Of a stretch of 64,000 nucleotides of DNA, positions 44,421-53,219 are shown piece after piece. Location: NCBI RefSeq assembly GCF_023736115.1, contig NZ_JAKQZC010000001.1, forward strand, positions 682,001-746,000, in the 5' to 3' direction. Position numbers and translations under genes: made by a program. Below the pieces are notes generated by a model. The model did not search any database. It saw only the letters and a program-made list of their open reading frames with translations, and was not told the origin of the DNA. Positions within the stretch are counted from its first letter, which is position 1. Each line of letters opens with the position of its first letter. Source of the DNA: Salinicola avicenniae (GTDB lineage Bacteria > Pseudomonadota > Gammaproteobacteria > Pseudomonadales > Halomonadaceae).

Positions 44421-45410
44421 ATGCCGAAATCCTCATCCTTGCGTCGCTGGGCCGGCGCCGCCATCGCCGGTGCCACCCTCATGGCCGGTGCCGTACAGGC
44501 ACAGGCCAAACCGCCGGAGTGCATCGCACCGGCCAAACCGGGCGGCGGTTACGATCTGACCTGTCGCTTGGCCGCCAACGGGCTACAGGATGCCGACCTC
44601 ATCGACGAGCCGATGATGGTCAGCTACATGCCCGGCGGCATTGGTGCCGTGGCCTACAACCATGTCACCGGCGTGCGCGATGACGACCCCAACCTGATCG
44701 TTGCCGCGAGTACCGGGGCCGCGCTCAACCTGGCGCTGGCCAAGTTCGGCCAGCAGCACTCCGCCGACGATGTTCGCTGGCTTGGCGCGCTCGGCGTCGA
44801 CTACGGCGCGGTGGTTGTCCGTGCCGATGCGCCGTGGCAGAACCTCGGGGAGCTGATGGCAGCACTCGAGGAAGAACCCTCCAGCGTGGTGATCGGTGCC
44901 GGCGGCACCGTCGGCAGTCAGGACTGGATGAAGGCGGCACTGATGGCCAAGGCGGCCGATGTCGATCCGCGCAGCCTGCGCTACGTGGCGTTCGAGGGCG
45001 GCGGCGAGGCACTGGCCGCGCTGCTCGGCGAGCATATCCAGGTGTTCACCGGCGATCTGGCCGAGCTCAAGCCGCAGCTCGACAGCGGCGAGGTCCGTAT
45101 TCTGGCGGCGCTGTCGGAAGAGCGCATGGCTGGGCCTTATGCCGACATTCCCACCGCCAAGGAGCAGGGTTTCGACGTCGAGTGGCCGATCTGGCGCGGC
45201 TATTACATGGGGCCGAACGTCAGCGACGAGGCCTACCAGGCGTGGTCCGACCGGCTGCGCGAACTGAGCGAGACCGACAGCTTCGCCACGCTGCGTGAAG
45301 GTCGCGGTCTGTTCCCGATGGCGCGCTTCGGCGATGACTTCGACAGCTACGTGAAGCAGCAGGTCGAGGACTTCAGCCAGCTGGCGCGAGAAGTGGGTCT
45401 GACGCAATGA
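44421..45410 (+). CDS. tctC: Tripartite tricarboxylate transporter binding protein TctC
   Basis: A 329-residue periplasmic binding protein. The signal peptide ends VQAQA (about residue 29). Mature features are ECIAPAKPGGGYDLTCRLAA, the loop that binds a carboxylate, and YMPGGIGAVAYNHV followed by ASTGAALNLAL. It captures citrate or a similar acid and hands it to TctAB. GGGAGACTGAGAGC precedes the ATG. It is first in tctCBA, and the tctB start overlaps its stop (ATGA). Confidence 0.93.
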   Translation: MPKSSSLRRWAGAAIAGATLMAGAVQAQAKPPECIAPAKPGGGYDLTCRLAANGLQDADLIDEPMMVSYMPGGIGAVAYNHVTGVRDDDPNLIVAASTGAALNLALAKFGQQHSADDVRWLGALGVDYGAVVVRADAPWQNLGELMAALEEEPSSVVIGAGGTVGSQDWMKAALMAKAADVDPRSLRYVAFEGGGEALAALLGEHIQVFTGDLAELKPQLDSGEVRILAALSEERMAGPYADIPTAKEQGFDVEWPIWRGYYMGPNVSDEAYQAWSDRLRELSETDSFATLREGRGLFPMARFGDDFDSYVKQQVEDFSQLAREVGLTQ

Positions 45411-45865
45411 CCCTCGCCGCCGACCGAATCTTAAGTCTGCTGTTGCTCGGTCTGGCGGCGTTCGTCGCCGTCCAGGCCTGGCAGCTCGAAGTGCCGTTCA
45501 GCTACGACCCGGTCGGGCCAAAGGCGTTTCCGCTGATCCTGTCGGGCCTGCTGGCGATTCTGGCGATCGTGCTGTTCGTGCGTCCGGGGGCCAGCGGTCA
45601 GTGGCCCACCGGCGCACTGCTGCTGCGGCTGGTTTTCACTATGGTGCTGCTGGGGCTCTACGCGGCACTGTTCGTCAATCTCGGTTTTCTGATCACGACC
45701 GCGCTCGTCAGCGTGGTCATCGCCTGGCTGTTCGGCGCCACGCCGGGGAAGGCGCTGCTCGGTGGCGTACTGCTCGCCGTGGGCAGCTATCTCTTGTTCA
45801 CCCATGCGCTGGGGATCTCGCTGCCCGTGGGTAGCTGGATCGAGCCGCTGCTCGGAGAGCGCTAA
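45407..45865 (+). CDS. tctB: Tripartite tricarboxylate transporter small subunit TctB
   Basis: A 152-residue membrane protein with four helices (ILSLLLLGLAAFVAVQAWQ at the start; GPKAFPLILSGLLAILAIVLFV is the TctB signature). It overlaps tctC by 4 bp and is 2 bp from tctA. It stabilises the TctA pore. Confidence 0.88.
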   Translation: MTLAADRILSLLLLGLAAFVAVQAWQLEVPFSYDPVGPKAFPLILSGLLAILAIVLFVRPGASGQWPTGALLLRLVFTMVLLGLYAALFVNLGFLITTALVSVVIAWLFGATPGKALLGGVLLAVGSYLLFTHALGISLPVGSWIEPLLGER

Positions 45866-45867
45866 GC

Positions 45868-47373
45868 ATGTTCGACTTTCTGATCGATGGATTCGGTGTC
45901 GCGCTGACGCCGCTCAACCTCGGACTGGCCTTTCTCGGGGCGCTGCTCGGGACGCTTTTCGGTGCGTTGCCGGGCATCGGCCCGATCAACGGCATCGCGA
46001 TTCTGATGCCGCTCGCCTACACGCTGGGGCTGCCGGCGGAGTCGGCGTTGATCCTGCTGGCCGGTATCTATACCGGTTCCGAATATGGCGGGCGCATGTC
46101 GAGTATCCTGCTCAACGTGCCCGGCGATGCAGGCGCGGTCATGACCACGCTGGATGGGCATCCGCTGGCTAAGAAAGGGCTTGCCGGACCGGCGCTGGGG
46201 CTCTCCGCGGTGAGTTCGTTCATCGGCGCCACCGTGGCCATTATCGGGCTGACGCTGTTCGCGCCGCTGCTGGCGGCCGTGGCGGTCAAGTTCGGTCCGG
46301 CGGAGTTCTTCGCGCTGATGATCTTCGCCTTCGCCTCGATGTCGGCGATGATGGGCAAGGACCCGGTCAAGACACTGATCGGTGCCGTGCTCGGCGTACT
46401 CATCTCCACCGTCGGCGTCGATTCCGGCACCGGCGTGCTGCGTTTCACCTTCGACATGCCGGAGCTTTACGACGGCATCGATTTCGTCGTCATGATCATC
46501 GGCCTCTTTGCCGTCAGCGAGATCCTGCTGATGCTCGAGCATGCCTTCCGCCACGACGCCGAGGGCGAGATGGCCCCGATCGGCCGGGTGATGGTGAAGC
46601 TTTCCGAAGTGCTCTACTGCAAGTGGTCGATTCTGCGCTCGAGCGTGATCGGCTTCGTCATCGGCATCCTGCCGGGCACGGGCGCTTCGGTCGCCAGTGC
46701 CGTGGCCTACACCACCGAAAAGCGCCTGACCGATCACGACAACAGCTTCGGCACCGGCAACATGCGCGGTCTGGCCGCGCCGGAAGCCGCCAACAACGCC
46801 TCCGCCGCCGGCTCTTTCGTGCCCATGCTGACGTTGGGTATTCCCGGGTCTGGCACCACGGCGATCCTGCTCGGGGCGCTGATGCTTTACAACATCAATC
46901 CTGGTCCGATGATGTTCCGCGAACAGCCGGTCGTGGTCGGGGGGCTGATCGCCTCGCTCTACATCGGCAACGTGGTGCTGTTGCTCCTCAACCTGCCGCT
47001 GGCCGGCGTCTTCGCGCGCGTGCTGCAGGTGCCGCGCTGGCTGCTGGTGCCTAGCGTGGCGATTCTGGCTTTCGTCGGCGTCTATCAACTTCACTCCGAT
47101 CTGATGGCGATCTACCTGATGCTCGTCATTGGCGTGTTCGGCTACCTGCTGCGCAAGTTCGGGTTCTCGCTGGCGCCGGTGGTGCTGGGCTTCGTGCTCG
47201 GCGGGCTCATGGAGGAGAATCTGCGCCGGGCGCTGTCTATCAGCGGTGGCGACGTCGCCATCCTGTGGCAGTCCGCGCTCTCCGTCGGGCTCTGGATCGC
47301 CGCGGCGCTGGTGGTACTGCTGCCGCTGGCGGCGGGACGGCTCAAGGCGAAGCTGATGGAGAAAGCCGCGTGA
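45868..47373 (+). CDS. tctA: Tripartite tricarboxylate transporter large subunit TctA
   Basis: A 501-residue pore protein with about 11 helices. Signatures are [73 protein letters not shown] and [30 protein letters not shown]. It moves tricarboxylates with cations together with TctB and TctC. Confidence 0.94.
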   Translation: MFDFLIDGFGVALTPLNLGLAFLGALLGTLFGALPGIGPINGIAILMPLAYTLGLPAESALILLAGIYTGSEYGGRMSSILLNVPGDAGAVMTTLDGHPLAKKGLAGPALGLSAVSSFIGATVAIIGLTLFAPLLAAVAVKFGPAEFFALMIFAFASMSAMMGKDPVKTLIGAVLGVLISTVGVDSGTGVLRFTFDMPELYDGIDFVVMIIGLFAVSEILLMLEHAFRHDAEGEMAPIGRVMVKLSEVLYCKWSILRSSVIGFVIGILPGTGASVASAVAYTTEKRLTDHDNSFGTGNMRGLAAPEAANNASAAGSFVPMLTLGIPGSGTTAILLGALMLYNINPGPMMFREQPVVVGGLIASLYIGNVVLLLLNLPLAGVFARVLQVPRWLLVPSVAILAFVGVYQLHSDLMAIYLMLVIGVFGYLLRKFGFSLAPVVLGFVLGGLMEENLRRALSISGGDVAILWQSALSVGLWIAAALVVLLPLAAGRLKAKLMEKAA

Positions 47374-47431
47374 TGCGTCACGTCCTGACGCCATTTGGTG
47401 GCCGCCACGCAGCGTCGCGGTGCGCGATGTC

Positions 47432-47511
47432 GGCGCTCGGGCTAAGGTAGGGCGCTTGGGCTAAGGTAGACAGTAGCGCGGGTCGCGGCGGCACCCGACG
47501 AGCACCCGACA
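47432..47511. repeat. Two short direct repeats in the tctA downstream gap
   Basis: A 19-bp pair, GGCGCTCGGGCTAAGGTAG (47432) and GGCGCTTGGGCTAAGGTAG (47451), is followed by a 10-11-bp pair with GCACCCGAC at 47491 and 47502. The second pair ends 17 bp before the next gene. Confidence 0.75.
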
Positions 47512-47528
47512 GGCAGGAGGCAAACGGC

Positions 47529-48257
47529 ATGCGTGACGATAGCGACGAGCGGGTCCGCCAGCAGCTGGCACCGGCGGGTGAGCTCAGGGTGGCCATCAAC
47601 TACGGCAATCCGGTGCTGGCCCAGCGTGGCGAGGACGGCGAGCCGAGCGGCGTCTCGGCGGTGCTGGCGCGAGCGCTGGCCGCCGAGCTCGATGTCGGTA
47701 TCACCTTCGCGACCTATGCCGGTGCCGGCGATGTCGTTGCCGCCGTTGCCGAGGATGCCTGGCGGCTTGCCTTCCTGGCGCGCGATCCGGTACGCGCGGA
47801 GACGATCCACTTCACCGAGCCCTACGTGCTGATCGAGGGCACCTATCTGGTACCCGCGTCGGCGCCGTTCCAGGCGGTCGACGAGCTGGACCGGGGTGAT
47901 GTGCAGATCGCCGTGGGCAAGGGGGCCGCCTACGATCTCTATCTTAGCCGGGCCCTGGAGCAGGCGAGTCTGGTACGGGCGCCGACGTCCGCCGCCGCCA
48001 TCGAGCTGTTCGTCGAGCGCGGGCTCTCGGCGGCGGCCGGCGTGCGTCAGCCGCTGGAGCGTTACGCCGCCGCGCACCCCGCTTACCGGGTACTGCCGGG
48101 GCGCTTTACGGCGATCGAGCAGTGCATGGCGCTGCCCGTCGCCCACGCCGAGGCGGCCGGCTATGTGGCCGACTTTCTGGCGCGCATGAAGCGTGAAGGG
48201 CTTATCACCCGAGCGCTCGAGGCGAGCGGTCAGTCGTCGTCGCTGGCCGCGCCGTAA
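47529..48257 (+). CDS. Family 3 solute-binding-fold protein without signal peptide
   Basis: A 242-residue protein of the amino-acid-binding (SBP family 3) fold: GELRVAINYGNPVLAQ, then PSGVSAVLARALAAELD, FTEPYVLIEGTYLVP and VGKGAAYDLYLSRAL. The N-terminus (MRDDSDERVRQQLAP) is hydrophilic, so no export is expected. It may be a cytoplasmic ligand sensor or enzyme of the cyclohexadienyl-dehydratase-like kind. The start at 47529 has AGGAGGCAAACGGC upstream. There is no transporter partner. Confidence 0.75.
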   Translation: MRDDSDERVRQQLAPAGELRVAINYGNPVLAQRGEDGEPSGVSAVLARALAAELDVGITFATYAGAGDVVAAVAEDAWRLAFLARDPVRAETIHFTEPYVLIEGTYLVPASAPFQAVDELDRGDVQIAVGKGAAYDLYLSRALEQASLVRAPTSAAAIELFVERGLSAAAGVRQPLERYAAAHPAYRVLPGRFTAIEQCMALPVAHAEAAGYVADFLARMKREGLITRALEASGQSSSLAAP

Positions 48258-48420
48258 AAGTCAGGGCCGAGAGACTTCACACCGGGCATGACTTTTCTGT
48301 TATGCTACGCCACCGCGAAACGCCGCTGGGTTTGCGCTTCGGTGCAGATTGATCCGCCCGATGACGTGAATGGCCGGAAACCGCTTCGGTGGAGGCTGGA
48401 CGGCAGCGGTTTCGCGATAA

Positions 48421-48510
48421 GGAGAGGTGGCAGAGTGGTCGAATGCACCGCACTCGAAATGCGGCATACCTTCGCGGGTATCGAGGGTTCAAATCCCTCC
48501 CTCTCCGCCA
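48421..48510 (+). tRNA. tRNA-Ser (anticodon CGA)
   Basis: A 90-nt type II tRNA. The acceptor stem is GGAGAGG with CCTCTCC, discriminator G and encoded CCA. The anticodon loop CTCGAAA (48453-48459) has CGA at 48455-48457. A long variable arm (CATACCTTCGCGGGTATC region) and the T-loop GGTTCAAATCC are present. It reads UCG codons. TATGCT about 120 bp upstream may be its -10 element. Confidence 0.97.
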
Positions 48511-48522
48511 CGAATGACGAAG

Positions 48523-48547
48523 AACCGGCTTACGAGCCGGTTTTTTT
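48523..48547 (+). terminator. tRNA-Ser terminator
   Basis: An 8-bp stem, AACCGGCT (48523-48530) with 48535-48542, closes a TACG loop and runs into seven T residues, 13 bp after the tRNA. Confidence 0.93.
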
Positions 48548-48696
48548 GTGTCTGGCGTCAGCGTCCTCGGATGTCAGCGCGATGATCCGGCGTCGATTCG
48601 GGGGGGATCGCGTTCCTGGCGCGGCGTAAGACGACCGCAAGGCTCACCGCGCGCGAGGTGTTTACCGCGAAGGCCTCCTCCACCGCCTGACCTTGG

Positions 48697-49626
48697 CTAG
48701 TCGATGCGCCGACGGCTCGGTATTACCTCCAGCACGGCGGCGGCGATCACCAGTACCGCGCCGATGACCTGAATCATCGCCAGCGGTTCGCCGGCCAACA
48801 GCGCCGCCGACAGCACCCCGACGAGAACCTCGCTCATCATCAGGATGCCGAGTCGCGCCGGTGGCAAGTGGCGTGCTGCCCAGACCACGATAGCCAGCGA
48901 GGCCGACCACCACAGGCCGGCGGCGGCGGCGATCCAGGCCGCCGCCCGCCACCACGTCTCGGCCGGTGGCAGACCCGGCCAGGCGGAGAGGAAGGGGGCA
49001 AGCAGCAGTGCCGCCAGCAGCGCTCCGACGGCGAACAGGAAGCTGCCTTCGCCCGGCCCCAGCGTGTTGTGCGCGCGCATGCCACTGGAAGCGATGGCCC
49101 ACAGCGCCCCGGAGGCCAGCCCGAGCCAATCGCCGATGCCATGCGGCAGGGGCGTCCCGCCATGGCTGCCCATGACCAGCCCGAGCCCCCCGAGGCCGAG
49201 CGCGATGACCGCCAGGCGACGCCCGGTCAGCGGCCAGCGCCACCAGAAGCGTTCGATCAGGGTGCTCCAGACCGGTGTCAGGTAGAACAGCAGTATGACG
49301 ACCGCGACCTGGCCGTGAACCAGCCCGACCGAATAACACATGAAGGCGGCGCCCCCGAGCACCACCGAGGCGAACCCCAGCGGCGAGACACGCCGCAGGC
49401 GTCCGCGATGGCGAATCGCCCATGGCGAAAGCATCACGCAGGCGGTGGCGGCGATGATCAGCGACCCCCATACGCCGCCCAGCGAGAGTGCTTCGAGACG
49501 GCGGATCGGCCACCAGTAGAGCCCCCAGAGCGCCCCCGCGAGCAGGATGCCGAGGGCGGCCAGCTGCGCGCTGCTGAGGGAGGGTGTGTCCGGTGTCTGG
49601 ATATCGGGCGTTGCCTTCCCTGGCAC
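48697..49626 (-). CDS. DMT-superfamily (EamA) transporter
   Basis: A 309-residue membrane protein with ten helices in two EamA repeats (LAALGILLAGALWGLYWWPIRRLE; GIGDWLGLASGALWAIASSGM). FYLTPVWSTLIERFWW and LMMSEVLVGVLSAALLAGEPLAMIQVIGAVLVI are typical of the fourth and ninth helices. The substrate is unknown; relatives export amino acids or metabolites. It lies 29 bp downstream of pgk and may be in that transcript. Confidence 0.9.
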   Translation of the reverse strand: MPGKATPDIQTPDTPSLSSAQLAALGILLAGALWGLYWWPIRRLEALSLGGVWGSLIIAATACVMLSPWAIRHRGRLRRVSPLGFASVVLGGAAFMCYSVGLVHGQVAVVILLFYLTPVWSTLIERFWWRWPLTGRRLAVIALGLGGLGLVMGSHGGTPLPHGIGDWLGLASGALWAIASSGMRAHNTLGPGEGSFLFAVGALLAALLLAPFLSAWPGLPPAETWWRAAAWIAAAAGLWWSASLAIVVWAARHLPPARLGILMMSEVLVGVLSAALLAGEPLAMIQVIGAVLVIAAAVLEVIPSRRRID

Positions 49627-49655
49627 GCAACCTCCTTGTCGACGAGCGCCGGGTA

Positions 49656-50819
49656 TCAGCGGGCGGCCTGTTCGAGCGCGGCCACGGCGGGCAGGGTCTT
49701 GCCCTCGACGTATTCGAGGAAGGCACCGCCGCCGGTGGAGATGTAGGAGACCTGATCGGCGATGCCGTACTTGTCGATCGCGGCCAGAGTGTCACCACCG
49801 CCGGCGATGGAGAATGCGGGGCTCTCGGCGATGGCTTTCGAGATGACCTCGGTGCCCTTGCCGAACTGATCGATCTCGAACACCCCGACCGGCCCGTTCC
49901 ACAGAATGGTACCGGCGTTCTTGAGCAGGCCGGCGAGGTCGGCGGCGGTCTGCGGGCCGATATCGAGGATCATCTCGTCGTCCGCGATCTGGTCGACCGG
50001 CTTGACCGTGGCCTCGGCGGACTCCGAGAACTCGGTCGCGACGACCACGTCGGTGGGCAGCGGGATCTTCACCTTGGCCATCAGCTCCTTGGCCTTGTCG
50101 ACCAGATCGGCCTCGAAGAGCGATTTGCCGACGTTGTAGCCGGCCGCGGCGATAAAGGTGTTGGCGATGCCGCCGCCGACGATCAGCTGATCGCACTTCT
50201 CGGACAGCGCATAGAGCACGTCGAGCTTGGTCGAGACCTTGGACCCGCCGACGATGGCGGCCATCGGGCGCTTGGGTGCGCTCAGCGCCTTCTCGAGCGC
50301 TTCGAGCTCACCGGCCAGCAGGGGCCCGGCACAAGCCTGAGGGGCGAAGCGGGCGACGCCGTGGGTCGAGGCCTGGGCACGGTGGGCGGTTCCGAAGGCA
50401 TCCATGACGTAGACATCGCAGAGCGCGGCGTAGCTCTTGGCGAGGGTGTCGTCGTCTTTCTTCTCGCCGCTGTTGTAGCGCACGTTCTCCAGCAGCACGA
50501 CTTCGCCCTCGTCGATGTCGAGTGCGCCGTCGAGATAGTCCTTCTCCAGCCGTACCGGCTTGCCAAGCAGGCCGGCGAGATGTTCGGCCACCGGCGCCAG
50601 GGTGAACTCGTCGGCCGGCTCGCCTTCGGTGGGGCGGCCGAGGTGGCTCATCAGCATGACGCGGGCGCCGGCCTTCAGGGCCGTCTGGATAGTCGGCAGG
50701 CTGGCGCGGATGCGCGCGTCGCTGGTGACCTTGCCATCCTTGACGGGTACGTTGAGGTCCTCGCGGATCAGCACGCGTTTACCGGAGAGATCCAGCTCGG
50801 TCATCTTGAGTACGTTCAT
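49656..50819 (-). CDS. pgk: Phosphoglycerate kinase
   Basis: A 387-residue glycolytic enzyme converting 1,3-bisphosphoglycerate and ADP to 3-phosphoglycerate and ATP. Signatures are [64 protein letters not shown] and GGGDTLAAI. It lies downstream of epd on the same strand, the common epd-pgk order. A 5-unit 15-bp repeat occupies its leader, ending 17 bp before the ATG. Confidence 0.98.
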   Translation of the reverse strand: MNVLKMTELDLSGKRVLIREDLNVPVKDGKVTSDARIRASLPTIQTALKAGARVMLMSHLGRPTEGEPADEFTLAPVAEHLAGLLGKPVRLEKDYLDGALDIDEGEVVLLENVRYNSGEKKDDDTLAKSYAALCDVYVMDAFGTAHRAQASTHGVARFAPQACAGPLLAGELEALEKALSAPKRPMAAIVGGSKVSTKLDVLYALSEKCDQLIVGGGIANTFIAAAGYNVGKSLFEADLVDKAKELMAKVKIPLPTDVVVATEFSESAEATVKPVDQIADDEMILDIGPQTAADLAGLLKNAGTILWNGPVGVFEIDQFGKGTEVISKAIAESPAFSIAGGGDTLAAIDKYGIADQVSYISTGGGAFLEYVEGKTLPAVAALEQAAR

Positions 50820-50835
50820 CAGATCCTTTCCTTGA

Positions 50836-50910
50836 GAGTGCTCGAAAGCTGAGTGCTCGAAATGTCAGTGCTCGAAAACTGAGTGCTAGCAAGCGGTGTG
50901 CTCGACCACC
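50836..50910. repeat. Five tandem 15-bp degenerate repeats in the pgk leader
   Basis: Units start at 50836, 50851, 50866, 50881 and 50896, with consensus GAGTGCTCGAAAxxT. The first three are closest (GAGTGCTCGAAAGCT, GAGTGCTCGAAATGT, CAGTGCTCGAAAACT) and the last two more diverged. The array sits 17 bp upstream of the pgk ATG in the epd-pgk gap. Confidence 0.88.
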
Positions 50911-50963
50911 GCGGCGGTGTTCGGACGTCCGGCAAGGGCGCGAGTCGATCCGACGGGGCTGCG

Positions 50964-52004
50964 TCAGTCAGCCGGTGGCGGGCCGTTCGCGGTGGGCAGC
51001 TCCAGCCAGTGACGGGCGACATCGAGCATGCGGTTGGCGAAGCCCCATTCGTTGTCGAACCAGCATAGCGCCTTGAGCAGGCGCCCGCCGGCCACGCGCG
51101 TCTGAGTGGCATCCACGATACCCGAGCGCGGATCGTGGTTGAAGTCGACCGAGGCCATCGGCTCGGAGGTCACGCCGAGCAGGCCGAGAAAGCGGTCGCG
51201 GCTGGCGGCGGCGAGGCAGGCGTTGACCTCGCCAGCATCGGTATCGCGCTCCAGCGAAATCGCCATGTCCATGGCCGAGACGTTGATCGTCGGCACGCGC
51301 ACGTGCAGGCATTCGAAGCGCTCGGCGAGATGCGGCAGCAGGCGGCCGATACCACGCGCTAGCCCGGAGTCGACCGGCACGATCGACTGCATCGCGGAGC
51401 GGGTCAGGCGCAGGTCGCTGCGGTGGTAGGCATCGATGACCGGCTGGTCGTTCATTGCCGAGTGAATGGTCGTGGTGACGCCGTGGGAGACCCCGAACCG
51501 GGACTCCAGCACGTCGAGAATCGGGACCAGACAGTTGGTGGTACAGGAGGCCGCGGAGACGATCTGCATGGCGGGATCGAGCACCTGGTGGTTGACGCCG
51601 TAGACCACCGTGGCGTCGACGTCCGCTTCCGCCGGCTGGGAAAACAGCAGCCGGGCGGCGCCGGCCGCGAGATGGCGCTCGGCGGTGGCGCGATCCTTGA
51701 AGCTGCCCGAACACTCCAGCACCAGATCGATGCCCAGCGCTTCCCAGTCCAGCGCCGTCGGCTCCGCTTCGCTGCGGATCGCGATGGCACGGCCATTGAT
51801 CCACAGCAGGCCGTCACGGGCTTCGACGTGACCGGGGAAGCGGCCGTGGGTGGTGTCATAACGGGTCAGGTAGGCGATCGTCTCCAGATTGGAGAGTTCG
51901 TTGATGGCGACGATCTCCAACGGCAGGTCGGGACGCTCGACCAGCGCACGCAGCACGCTCTGGCCGATACGGCCGTAGCCATTGATGGCGACGCGATAGG
52001 TCAT
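50964..52004 (-). CDS. epd: Erythrose-4-phosphate dehydrogenase (Epd, GapB)
   Basis: A 346-residue GAPDH-family enzyme. The NAD fold begins VAINGYGRIGQSVLRAL; the catalytic Cys154 is in SAASCTTNCL and His181 in TIHSAMNDQPVIDAY. The TIHSAMNDQ form (not TVHSYTGDQ) and VPTINVSAMDM, then VDFNHDPRSGIVDATQTRV, mark Epd rather than GapA. It makes 4-phosphoerythronate for pyridoxal phosphate synthesis and may also act on GAP. It is upstream of pgk. Confidence 0.92.
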   Translation of the reverse strand: MTYRVAINGYGRIGQSVLRALVERPDLPLEIVAINELSNLETIAYLTRYDTTHGRFPGHVEARDGLLWINGRAIAIRSEAEPTALDWEALGIDLVLECSGSFKDRATAERHLAAGAARLLFSQPAEADVDATVVYGVNHQVLDPAMQIVSAASCTTNCLVPILDVLESRFGVSHGVTTTIHSAMNDQPVIDAYHRSDLRLTRSAMQSIVPVDSGLARGIGRLLPHLAERFECLHVRVPTINVSAMDMAISLERDTDAGEVNACLAAASRDRFLGLLGVTSEPMASVDFNHDPRSGIVDATQTRVAGGRLLKALCWFDNEWGFANRMLDVARHWLELPTANGPPPAD

Positions 52005-52182
52005 GGCGCACCGGGCTCGCGAAAAGAAGTGAGAAACGCATGGTAGCGCATCGCGGTGTCGTGGCCGAGTGGCGGCCGCTCATCGACGATCGGCAAAACA
52101 GTGGGGGGCCGGCAGAGTGGACGCCAAGGCTGACACACCATAGTTTGAGTTTTATACGCTGTGTCGCGCCCTGGAGGATGAC

Positions 52183-52233
52183 ATGTCTCCTGTTACCTAT
52201 CGACGAGCCCGCTGCCATGTCGCGTCGACTTGA
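52183..52233 (+). CDS. Possible 16-codon leader ORF overlapping the aconitase-X-like gene
   Basis: ATG at 52183 has a near-perfect CTGGAGG five bases upstream and codes for 16 residues (MSPVTYRRARCHVAST) to TGA at 52231-52233. It runs past the ATG at 52217 of the main gene in another frame. It could couple translation of that gene, or simply mark its real ribosome-binding region. It is not a known peptide. Confidence 0.35.
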   Translation: MSPVTYRRARCHVAST

Positions 52234-53167
52234 ATCGCTTGTCTTTCTGCTGCCGGCCGCCGCCCGTGTGGTCGATGGCGACGCCAGTGCCCCGGCCGTC
52301 GTCTCGGCGGCATCGTCGGCTGTCCGTCCAGGGGCGAGTCTGGCCGACGGCGGGTTTGCCGGTCGCGCCTGGGTCGTACGCGGTGGACGGTCGCCGGAGG
52401 GCGATCCGGGGCTGCTGGCGGCCATCCTGGCGGAAAAGGCGCCGGCGCTGATCGTGCTCGACGGCGGCGATCCGACCCTGGTGCTGGATGCCGTGCTGGC
52501 CGAGGTCATCCTCGGCATCACGCTACCGGTGGTGGTGTTGGATGCGGCGCGTTTCGCCATGGCCGAAGCCGCCGAGATGCTCTCGCTCGATCGCGGTGGC
52601 CGCCTCGTGTTAAGTGGCTCTCGGCTGACCGGGCTGGCCAATGTCACGGCCGGCGGCGAGCTGGGGCATGAGCCGCTACCGGCGGGGGCCGCCAATGACA
52701 GCTTCACGCTGACGCACGAGGACCGACGTCGCCTTGACGGGCAGACCGGCGTGGCAGCGCAGCGGGCGATGCATCTCGTGCTGCGCCTGGCGACGTTGCT
52801 CGGCGTCACGCAGCTGTTCGACGTGGGCCGCGTCGACCTGAGGTTTCCGCTGGAGGCTGCTGACCTCGCCGTCGCTGCGCGACTGGCAGCGCTGGGTGCG
52901 CGGGTATCGGTGCCGACGGTCTGGCACGGGCTGACGAGCGACGGATCGCTGGCGGACCTGTCGCGCGCGCGTCGGACGCTGGCCGCGTTGGGCATCCACG
53001 AGGGGGCGTCAGCGCCCCGCACTGGCGCCGACAGCGCGCCAGCCAACGTCGTCCCGGCGCGGCTGGCGCTTTGCATGGCGCTGGCCGGCCGTGGCTTTGC
53101 GCTGGCCGACGGGGCGGGATTCGCGACGGATAGCCGTGCCGATGCGCCCGGGCGGGTCTGGGCGTGA
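52217..53167 (+). CDS. Condensed aconitase-X-like protein (swivel domain plus shortened large domain)
   Basis: A 316-residue protein. Residues about 16-118 resemble the AcnX swivel domain (PF01989): GASLADGGFAGRAWVVRGGRSPEGD, APALIVLDGGDPTLVLDAVLAEVI, LPVVVLD. The usual Gly/Ser loop of GRGSSSGS is changed to GRSPEGDP. Residues about 164-235 resemble the start of the AcnX large domain (PF04412): LTHEDRRRLDGQTGVAAQRAM and ARLAALGARVSVPT. The rest of the roughly 400-residue domain is nearly all missing, including the usual TCAPY-like loop. AcnX enzymes dehydrate cis-3-hydroxyproline; this one is probably not catalytic. The start is uncertain (52178 or 52217). Confidence 0.55.
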   Translation: MSRRLESLVFLLPAAARVVDGDASAPAVVSAASSAVRPGASLADGGFAGRAWVVRGGRSPEGDPGLLAAILAEKAPALIVLDGGDPTLVLDAVLAEVILGITLPVVVLDAARFAMAEAAEMLSLDRGGRLVLSGSRLTGLANVTAGGELGHEPLPAGAANDSFTLTHEDRRRLDGQTGVAAQRAMHLVLRLATLLGVTQLFDVGRVDLRFPLEAADLAVAARLAALGARVSVPTVWHGLTSDGSLADLSRARRTLAALGIHEGASAPRTGADSAPANVVPARLALCMALAGRGFALADGAGFATDSRADAPGRVWA

Positions 53168-53219
53168 CGCCTTGGCCATCACTGCCTGCCGCGCTGCCGG
53201 GAGGTCGACGCGCCGTCGT

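Noticed and set aside
52178-52216. In-frame ATG at 52178 as the firm start of the aconitase-X-like protein
   Set aside because: GGAGG directly touches this ATG, leaving no spacing. It is kept only as an alternative.
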